Part shown: in pieces, positions 55,573 to 64,000 of the stretch
Position numbering within the stretch: position 1 is the stretch's first letter
Layout: the number at the start of each line of letters is the position of its first letter
Source: Manis javanica
Taxonomy: Eukaryota; Chordata; Mammalia; Pholidota; Manidae
Length of the DNA stretch: 64,000 nt
Reading direction: 5' to 3'
Assembly (NCBI RefSeq): GCF_040802235.1
Contig: NC_133167.1
Coordinates: 45,816,001-45,880,000, forward strand
Program-made: the position numbers and the translations under genes
The notes under the pieces: generated by a model
The model's database searches: none
Seen by the model: only the letters and a program-made list of their open reading frames with translations
What the model was told of the DNA's origin: nothing

Positions 55573-56595
55573 TTACACTATCAACCCACCACCAGGAAAA
55601 TTATGTGAAGAGAAAAAAATACGAACTTGTATTTCCACCTTAAAATGGATGGAATTGGAGGAGGTACAGATGACATAAAATGAGCAGTAAGCAATATTTT
55701 TCTAAAATATGATGGATAATCCCTTTCCATAGACATATGTTCACTCCCAAGCTAATTGACCTTCAGATGAAGCTATCATTCTAATATCTGTTCAAGAAAC
55801 AAAGATGTTCATCAACTGACCACCATGTAAGTAAGAGTTTAAGAAAACAGCTTTTCCTGACATCTATGAAAAGTCTTAAGATTACTTCTGCATTGACTTT
55901 TACCATCTTGGAAGACATTGTATAGCTAATAAAGTGATTTTCCAAATGATTTTCTAATAAGATCAAGCCAGAGCTTGAAATGGACTCTGCTAGACAACTG
56001 AAGAGAAGTCTTAAGAGTTAATTCACTTTTAGCTAAGACTGCTGATTCATTCTAGATGGTTTATCTTTATACAGGTTCAGTAACTGTTTCTCATTTGCAG
56101 CGTTTTTTAACTTGAGTTCATACTTATCATTAGGAGGCTCTTCTAAGTTGACTTATTTACTATTAAATTATTCTGTAAAGTTGTACTGTAAGTATAGATT
56201 TTAAAATATAGTAGAACTGCTATAGAAATGTGAGGTGGCAGCTGGTGTTTAGGTGCTCTTTGACAGAGATGGTGAGCCATGCTCCAACTAAATCCATCAT
56301 ATCAGAGGGGCTTGACTAAATCTGTCATGTCAAAGGGTGCTTGTCACAGCTGTACTGGTTAGTATATCTGCAGCTCCACAAACACATCTTCCATTGTACC
56401 ACAAATATTTACACTTGGCCTGTCATGTTTACCATAGACATCCATATTTATTATTTATAAACTTGAATACATCCTCACATGATTTTAACAAGAGAGGCAC
56501 TAAAATATATTATTGTACATTTGAGAAAAAATTTCCCCAAATCCAAGGTCCTGCAAAAATGGATGCATCCTGAGAAATCACTCTTGCTTCATCCT
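55573..56595. other. Unassigned AT-rich sequence
   Basis: No gene or recognised repeat. Confidence 0.5.
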
Positions 56596-56599
56596 TCAT

Positions 56600-56790
56600 G
56601 CAGTGACTAACAGCACAGGCTGTAATTCACTCAAATGTTCTGTGTCTCAGCTTCATTAGCCATAAAATGAGAATAATTATGGTCTGCCTATAGAGCTGTT
56701 ATAACAATTAAATGAGATAGTGTATGTAATGCACCGTGGAGAGTAGCTTAGAGAAACAGGGCTCAATATATGTTAAATGTTATTATTACA
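56600..56790 (+). mobile_element. MIR: MIR SINE
   Basis: CAGTGACTAACAGCACAGGC, CTCAGCTTCATTAGCCATAA, AACAATTAAATGAGATAGTG and GGGCTCAATATATGTTAAAT follow MIR head, core and tail. Confidence 0.85.
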
Positions 56791-57950
56791 TATTTCATCA
56801 AGTTAGTGTCAGACTGCAAGATGTACCATTATGGATTATACCACTATAAAAGGAATAGAACCACTGTTAGTTCAATTGTGCAACTATGATATAATGCTTT
56901 TGCTTTTCATTACTGAGAATTTTTATCTTACATTTATTGAGACAGTCTTTAGATGGTGATATAGGTTTTATTATACAGCACTCTTACACACGTATAAAAA
57001 GGAAGGTACAAGTGAAAAAATTGGTTAAGATATTTCTAAACTTCTTCACATTCCAAGTCTGACTCCGTGAGTCTCTTTTTGACTCATAATTGCTGCTGGC
57101 TGTGTGTTTCCCACACTGTATCTTCCAGGCATCAAGAGTGCTGGAGATGCTGGATCATCCTCTAAGCTGTTGATACTCTTCATACAAGTGTTCATGCTGG
57201 TGCTTCCTGGATCTTACCAAATAATGAGAAGAGGTTTTCATACCAGCCAGAATGGACAGTTTTTCTCAAATTATGATTGAATCACTTCCTGACTGAAACA
57301 TTCAGGAATTACCTTCATATTGTCACACCATCAGGAATACTAACCCAATGGATACATGCACAACAATGACATCAAAAGTTGGTAAACTAGAATTAATTAA
57401 ATATAGAATGTTCCCAGTCATTTTTTCCCCTCTCTCACAGGAATAAAACGAGATGTGTCAATATGTACAGTCCAAATGAAATTGAAGGTCAGGCACTTTT
57501 CTATGGGATGTAGGCTTTGATTCTAATAGCGTCCATGTAGATCCAACATTTATTTGTAATGTGTTCATTTTTACAAACCTTATTGAGAGTCCATTGTATG
57601 GACACATATTAGGTAAGGTATCAGAAATTCAGAAAGACTAAGTCTTAGCCACTAAGACAGGGACGAATATGGCCCCCTGTCAGTGATCCTATAAGCAAAC
57701 GGAACACGGTGACAGGACAGGCGAGGGGATGCATGCTTGGGGCATGTAGGTGGGACAAAGGACCTCAATGGCTTCTGCTTGGACCTGAGATAGGAAAATA
57801 CTAACTCCAGGCCAGGAGGAAAGGGCACTGCAGGCAAAGGGGGTTTCCTCAAAGGGAAGGCTATGTTTCCTGATTTTTTTTTCAATTTTATTTGAAGCAT
57901 CCTGTTTGTGTTCCTTGCACTGATAGGCTGAAATAAGCCATTTCTCTTTT
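56791..57950. other. Unassigned sequence
   Basis: No gene. A very weak antisense L2-like trace at 57565-57640. Confidence 0.45.
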
Positions 57951-57954
57951 TTCT

Positions 57955-58350
57955 TTCAGGAATTGCCTACTGCCTATTTATAACTTTTATCTATTCTCCT
58001 CTTGAGTTATGTTCATTTATTGACTTGCAGGAACTTTTTATGGGTTTTGGACATCTATTCATTATAAACTATATATTTTGCCAACATATTCCTCCACTGC
58101 TATCACTTGTTTTTTAATTTCGTTAATAGCAGCTTTTATATTCTAAGTTTAAATATTCCCCCCTGTCAACTCTGTTAGTGTTTTCCTTTATGGTTTCTAG
58201 GTTTTAGATTTACTTGTGAAGGTCTTCCCTCCATCTAAGACATAGTCTAAAATTTCTCACATGTTTTCTTCTCTCTTAATGATTTTTACATTAAAGTCTA
58301 AAACTAAAACTTATCTTTGAATACTGCATGTGGTTGGTATAACTTTTCCC
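57955..58350 (-). mobile_element. L1M: Old L1 fragment, antisense
   Basis: AACTTTTTATGGGTTTTGGA, TTTTGCCAACATATTCCTCC, TTTTCCTTTATGGTTTCTAG, GGTCTTCCCTCCATCTAAG, CACATGTTTTCTTCTCTCTT and TTACATTAAAGTCTAAAACT fit the antisense middle of old L1 ORF2. Confidence 0.75.
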
Positions 58351-59210
58351 CCAAAATGCATGTTGAATTTAAAGCTATCCTAGGTTTTCTGTTAGCTCTT
58401 ACCAGATCGTTATTAACTTAGAAAATGACAGGCAGGAAACTTTCAGTAATCCATGCCAACAAAGAAAAGTAGTGTCATAAATGAAATAAAACTACTCTGT
58501 TAGTTTCAAATGTCAGAAATTGCCATCAAAATAACTTTAGTAAAATGACATTTTTTTTGGCTCTCTTAAAGCAAGAAAGGGTGGGGATGGATTTGTCCTC
58601 AAGAACGGGTGAATCTGGGGATTTGGAAGTCATAAAGACCAAGTTTGCCACTTGTTACTGCTTCTCTCTTGTGTTCTTTTTTTTCTCTCCAACTGCAGAC
58701 AAATTTTTCCCAAATAGTAGGAGAAATGGGTGCAGAATATTCCAGACACACATTCTCCCTGCTCAACAACAAGGGAGGGAAATGTGTTCCCCAACAGACC
58801 TAATACAAAACAAATCTCAGGATAGGAGTCTGATTGCACTACCTTCCTGTCACTGGTTATGTCTTTCTCAGGCAATGACCCATTGCCAGATCCATCCCTG
58901 TGTCATGAGGGATCGCGTTCTATGCTGTGGCTGAGCAGCACTGCATCATGCTCCCAGCCCAGTCGCCAAAGCAGCAGGATGTGATTGCAGAGGAGAGAGG
59001 GCAGTCACAGACATGACTGACAGGAGAATCACTGCCAGACAGTCAGTCCCTCCTATCTGTGATTTGCTGCAATCAATAATCATAAAAGCAATACAAGCAT
59101 TTATATCTCCTTATTGACTGCATTAGATTTTTAGACACACAAGTTGACTTCCTCTTTGTGATTATCTTAGGCTCATATTAAAATTAATTTCCATAAGCTC
59201 AATACACAGT
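58351..59210. other. Unassigned sequence with possible conserved element
   Basis: No gene. The plus-strand frame 58545-58934 (129 codons) has no recognisable domain. 59040-59215 is repeat-free and AT-rich with a PBX/HOX-like AATCAATAATCATAAA core. Confidence 0.4.
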
Positions 59211-59214
59211 AATT

Positions 59215-59325
59215 GATTTGAAACCTGGGCTTTTGCCATTTGATCTAAGACAAGTTGTTTAACCTCCCCTAGTTTAAGATTTTTCACCTGTAAAATGAGT
59301 TCTTTGATTTTGTGATGGAGGGAGG
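59215..59325 (+). mobile_element. MIR: MIR SINE core
   Basis: GAAACCTGGGCTTTTGCCAT, AAGACAAGTTGTTTAACCTC and TTTTTCACCTGTAAAATGAG match MIR head and core. Confidence 0.7.
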
Positions 59326-59574
59326 TAAATCATATGATGTAGGGAAGAAGACAATCTAAACACAGAGAGAAAGGAGTCTGGGATTCAATTTTTGCAACAA
59401 GTGATCCTAAATCTCCAAGTACATATCAGTAGGTGCACTTACTTAGTGAGTGAGCACCGTGTTCAGGTGAACACGCACCTCTATCCACTATGTCCTTCTT
59501 TATTTTGCAAGTGTTACATAAGGAAAAGATAAGACCCAGAGCCAGAATTCTCTATATATGAGTCAGGAGCTTTC

Positions 59575-59960
59575 AGGAATAAGTAATAAAAAACAAAATT
59601 CAAATTAGGTTAATGGGGTAAAAAGGGATTTACTGGTTTCTATAATTGAAATGGAGAGCACACAGCACCCCACAGAAAGCTGCAAGAACCAGGGCCCCAG
59701 AAACTGTCTGGGGATCAGCTATGAGTGTCCTGTGGCCCTTTTGTTCACTGCTTGTCCCTACTTCTCTTTGTTTTTTTAGTCTCATTATTTTGTAACAGGG
59801 GGCGTGGCTGCCAGAAACCCCAAGTTAGCAACCACAGCCAAAGGGCATATTTCCACCCCAAGAAGTGACTCTGGCCCTAATTGGGTTATGTGTGTAAGAC
59901 TGGGCCAGCCTCTGTAGGAATGGTAATTGGGCACATATTTAATCCTGTGGCCAGGAAGAT
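59575..59960. repeat. Mammalian interspersed repeat, family uncertain
   Basis: AATTAGGTTAATGGGGTAAA, AAGGGATTTACTGGTTTCTA, then TTAGCAACCACAGCCAAAGG, AGAAGTGACTCTGGCCCTAA and AATCCTGTGGCCAGGAAGAT recall a dispersed repeat that normally reads GGAATTTATTGGCTC and later GACTCTGATTGGACC. I cannot name it with confidence. Confidence 0.4.
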
Positions 59961-61435
59961 GGCATCCATTAACTGAAAAATGGGGTATATGGGGAGTAGA
60001 GTTGCCAGACTTAGCAAAAAAAAGTACATCCTATATTTAATCTGGCAAACCGAGGTGGGAGAGCTTTCTAAATAGGCAAGATTAATAACCACTACAGTTT
60101 ATTGCACTGTTTCCTCAAGAACTGGCCCTTCCGTCCTTTGCCATTTTGCTCATACCATGGGCAGATTCACAGGCAGGCAGACAATGGCTGTTGTCACAGG
60201 AATTCGGCTCAGCATTAAAAGGGGAGAGCATTCACGATACTTTAAATCCTCCCTGAGAAATTCTTTCTTAGATTTTTCCTTAAGCTAACATGCTTCTTCC
60301 ATAAGCATCTTGGTGGCAGTGAGCTGTGTTTTATCCAAGTCACAGAATCACAGAGCTCAAGGAAGGTCTGGAGGTCCTGGTGGTCCTCTGAGGTGATTGG
60401 TAACTGTGGTAGCCTGCCCGAGAATTTTATGTGTGGCTATTTCTAGATGACAAGTTCTTACCAGCTACATGTTTCTGAAGTGTAAAGAGAGAGACAGGAG
60501 AGGAGAAAGATGATGTTAGGAAGCCGTCCAATGGAGCTCTGACCAGGGAGGAGCCAGTGAAAGTCTTCTGTGGGTAAGTGGATGTGGTCAAGCTCTGTTT
60601 TAGGCAAAAACACAGTTTAGAAGCTGTGAGGGACAGGAACAGAGGGCAGTAGCCTGAGGGGAAGCCGGTGCATTGGTCCCATTGAAGGATGTCAGGGGCT
60701 CAGCAGTGGAAGGAGAGCCAGAGGTACGGAGGGTAAGGAGACCTGTGTACACAGTTCAGAGTTGATAAATCAGCAGGAATTGGTGGCTGATACTTCTCAT
60801 GCTTAACTTCACTCCTCCCGCTTTTAGCTTTAACAGCAACATGCCAGCTTCTCCCACCACTGAGAACCTATAAGCAGCACACACATCAATGTTCTAAAAG
60901 GCCGTATTCAAATATTTGCTGAAAATATTGCACAATTAGCAAGTTCATCATGTTCTCACCATTTCAATGACGTTTTTCAGTGAAAGTACTTCTCGCACAT
61001 CTGTCTTCTTACTATATTTTTACTGTGAGAGTTAAGGCACAAGGATGAATTGTAAGTTAAAGCGATTTTTAGAAATATGTATGATTCAAATTCATTATTT
61101 CAGTTTATGTGATTCCCACTTTGACCTGACCTCCAAAGTGATGAATGAGGCGGGGAAAGTGTCAGGTCAGTGTTAGCTGCCTGCTCCAGACTCACCTCGC
61201 ACTCCCATAGGTCAGCTGAATGGCCACGAATTTCGGGTGGAATCTCGGGTTCTCCGTCTCCAAAATAGGGGAACTTGGGTCAGGTGATCTCTCAGGGGAC
61301 TTCCAAATCTGGTAACATCCAATTCTGCTACAGGGGAAATGATAATTGAGAGCACAAAAAGATGATAACCTTTCACTGAACCTGACCTGTTGTTAAGTGA
61401 GCAACAATCTTGGATGTGGGCTATTTAAACACAAG
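59961..61435. other. Unassigned sequence
   Basis: No gene or confident repeat. 61140-61260 has several CpGs. Confidence 0.45.
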
Positions 61436-61439
61436 CGTT

Positions 61440-61630
61440 GCAATCCAGCAGATGTGGTTTTGAATCCTGCTCCCGACTAGTCACATCTTCCTCCCTAGCC
61501 TCAGTCTTTTCATCTGTGAGACAAAAATAGAAATACCTACTTCGTGGTGCCATCGTGAAGAATATATGAGAACAGGTGTGGAGAAGAGTTGATACAGAGC
61601 TAAGCACCTCATAAGTCCTTCATACATGGG
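61440..61630 (+). mobile_element. MIR: MIR SINE
   Basis: GGTTTTGAATCCTGCTCCCG, CTCAGTCTTTTCATCTGTGA, GTGAAGAATATATGAGAACA and GAGCTAAGCACCTCATAAGT run through MIR in plus orientation. Confidence 0.85.
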
Positions 61631-63055
61631 GACTAGCATTACTGCTCACTGCGTGTTGCCTCATAAACTGGGAAACACAGAACTAGAGAAGTCATTCCAA
61701 TCATTCATTCATTTGTAAGTCCATTCAGTTATTCATTCAAAAAATACCCATCTGCCCAATAAATATTTGCATGGGTATGCTAACAGGCATGGCCTCTAGC
61801 TAGACTTCCATCCAGGCATAGCTACACTCTCACTTTCTGGTTTCCCCCAACATGTTGCAATTGCAAGACAGAGGAACATTTTGGGATGATTACCCTTATG
61901 TTATCTTTCAAAGTAACAAGCTCTTGGTTTTAATTAATCTTGCCCCAAACTTTTTCAAAAAAAGGAAAGTCAGTGAACTCACATGGCAGCATCTATTTCC
62001 AGAGTCGATGTGTTTAGTCATTTGTGTGTGAAACTGCCAGAGGCAGCCTGGCTACTGTCCTGAGGAACAGCTGTACAGTGTTTATCATGTTGGCATTTGA
62101 GAACTATGTAAATACCCGTGCAGACCCGTGACAACCTCAGGATTTTGTTTCCAAATGTGCCATCGATGAATAACAGCCCAAATGAACAAAGCCCTCTAGA
62201 CAACAATTAGGGTGGAGAGTAAGGATGGGAATTACAATGTGTTTCCAAGTGCTCTAGGGGTAAAAATCCGTTGCTATCATTACAAAACAATAAAGTCTTT
62301 GGGAGCATAATAATGTGTAGGCTGACTTTAGAATCAGACAACTCGCTTTTGTTTTGGAAGCAGAGATTCAAGTCTGGCCTAAGATAATCATCGGCAGAGG
62401 CAGCTTTCCTGATTAAGTCAGTCCCATGAAAGAACATGTGTCTGTGTTACAGAGAGCGCCTTCTTTTAACTCCCACCTTAGAAGCAAAGGCGAGTTCCCC
62501 TCAGTTGAGCTTACAGCACCCTCAACTTGGAGCTTAGTGCGTCAATCCCACCACTGGCAATTTGAGATAAATTCAGTTTGTGCTGCCTCTGTTAGTGCCC
62601 CAGTGGTTCTCTGTCCTTTCAAATGACTCACTCTTTTGTCTTCAAATGGTATCTTGGAGATGTGCAAAGGCACTAAGGGGATTATTTTTTAACGTCTCCC
62701 AGAACTTCAGAAACCCTTCACAGAAGGTTGTAACCATGCCTGGTCATTTAGTCTGACTTGACTTAAAAAGCCATCAAATACAAATAGATTCTGGGAAATA
62801 AATCAACTTCAGGCCTTTTACTGCTGAAGGCTTAAAATAATTCCCAAAAAGGCTAATTATGTCTTTCTTTGCTCAGTAGTTGGGCTTAATAATAAGCACC
62901 AAACATATGGCAGAGATTGGGCTGCATAACCCATCATAGCCTTCTGTTCGGCAGCAGGGGTATTGGTCTTAAAGGAAAGTACAGAAAGCTTACACATATT
63001 AATAATTGTAATATCTATTGCTGGAAATTGTAATTGCTAACCCAGCTTCTAAAAA
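61631..63055. other. Unassigned sequence with possible conserved element
   Basis: No gene. A possible short antisense L2 end lies at 61700-61745. 62740-62955 is repeat-free with homeodomain-like cores. Confidence 0.4.
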
Positions 63056-63059
63056 TTTC

Positions 63060-63580
63060 TTTCAACTTACCAGCAATCAAAAAAGCATAATGTAAAATAA
63101 CACTAGCAATCTATTTTTCATCTATCAGATAAAGAGGAATTTATAAATGATATTACTGGGGAGGATTTGACAAACTAAGCACTTTCATACCTTATGGTGA
63201 ATGTAAGCAATTGGGACAATCTTTCTGGACAACAATTTGGCAAGAGTACAAGGGCCATAAAAATATTCATATATTTTTGAACTCATCATTTCATTCCCAG
63301 AAACTTATTGCAAGGAAATACTGTAAACCATGGATAAAGATTTAAATATAAGAATGTTCAGTGCAACATTGTTTATAATAGCCAAATGTACAATGAAAGA
63401 AGAATGATTAAGCAAATTATGTACATCTACCACATTATACAGTCATTAAATATCATGTGGAAAAACACTTTCAAAAAAAAGAGAGGGAGTGAAAAATAGG
63501 ATATAGAACAATGGATACCCTTGGTACTGACTACGTAAAATAATATACCAATACATTTTGAAGATTAAAAGATGTTATTT
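63060..63580 (+). mobile_element. L1M: Ancient L1 ORF2 end, sense
   Basis: GAACTCATCATTTCATTCCC, TTATTGCAAGGAAATACTGT, GTGCAACATTGTTTATAATA, GCCAAATGTACAATGAAAGA and TATACAGTCATTAAATATCA fit the ORF2 end of a very old L1. Heavily mutated. Confidence 0.75.
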
Positions 63581-63734
63581 TTAAAACTTCAGCAGTTTCT
63601 GAATTCTAGGAAAGAAGCTGAAACATGTGTTAGGGATTGAGGGAGGTGGAGATGTGTCCAGGCTATTGTCCTTGGAGAAGCTCCAAACCAGCAGATAACC
63701 TACCTCTACAGGGCTCCTCCCTTATTTGCATTCA

Positions 63735-63850
63735 AATAACAGGCTTTTATGGAGCCCTTACTATGTACCAAAGCACTGTGCTAGGTGAAAGGGAGACAGT
63801 ATTAAGCAACAGAGACCCAGCTCCTGCCTTCACAGGGCTTCCAGTCTGAT
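63735..63850 (-). mobile_element. L2: L2 LINE 3' end, antisense
   Basis: GAGCCCTTACTATGTACCAA, AGCACTGTGCTAGGTGAAAG, AGACAGTATTAAGCAACAGA and GCCTTCACAGGGCTTCCAGT are the reverse L2 3' series. Confidence 0.85.
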
Positions 63851-64000
63851 CAGCCATCAGCCATCTTCATTCTGCAGTCTACTATAATTTTTTTTGCAGT
63901 AGTAACACAATCAGGTTTTCAGGAAAGAGATGTCCAGTGGGATATGCACGGCTAGTGGACACTGGTCACAGTAATGTTGGGTGCTCAGCTGTAAGTTTCC

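Noticed and set aside
1..64000. tRNA, snRNA, Y RNA or 7SK genes and mitochondrial inserts
   Set aside because: Searched by eye for their signature motifs on both strands. Only MIR-derived tRNA-like fragments were found.

Overview
The window is vertebrate nuclear DNA from a placental mammal. No protein-coding exon, tRNA, rRNA or snRNA gene can be supported. CpG is scarce, no reading frame resembles a cellular protein, and most recognisable sequence is decayed transposable elements: L1 (LINE-1), L2, MIR and LTR elements. It reads as an intergenic or deep-intronic gene desert. There is no Alu, rodent B1/B2, carnivore or ruminant SINE with a poly-A tail anywhere in 64 kb. The one comparatively young L1 (21889-23057) has a 3' UTR unlike that of human L1. 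This points to a placental mammal outside primates and rodents, from a lineage poor in recent SINEs (pangolin or xenarthran would fit), but the species cannot be fixed from sequence alone.

Layout. 1-2.2 kb: two old L1 pieces in opposite orientation, the plus-strand one split by a 303-bp solo LTR with a perfect 4-bp target duplication. 2.3-15.5 kb: L2 and MIR relics, two antisense L1 3' ends, a (CA)n microsatellite and three small CpG-rich patches. 16.6-24.8 kb: an 8-kb nest of sense-strand L1 fragments holding an MLT1-like LTR, the younger 5'-truncated L1 and a MIR. 25-44.9 kb: mainly unique sequence with scattered MIR/L2, a CCAAT-rich ERV1-type LTR at 31.06-31.5 kb and a near-canonical RFX X-box at 30.56 kb. 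44.9-47.3 kb: 2.4 kb of antisense L1 ORF2, followed at once by a sequence with strong splice signals that may be an RNA exon. 50.2-51.25 kb: a 1.07-kb GT-rich minisatellite with a higher-order repeat. 51.3-64 kb: unique sequence with MIR/L2/L1 relics and several AT-rich stretches that look like conserved non-coding elements.

There is no gene system here. The items most worth following are the GT minisatellite, the L2-derived REST-site candidate at 2578-2598, the LTR at 31 kb, the CpG patch at 4 kb and the possible exon at 47355-47591. Repeat family names and edges come from remembered consensus patterns, without alignment, so edges are approximate unless a target duplication is described.
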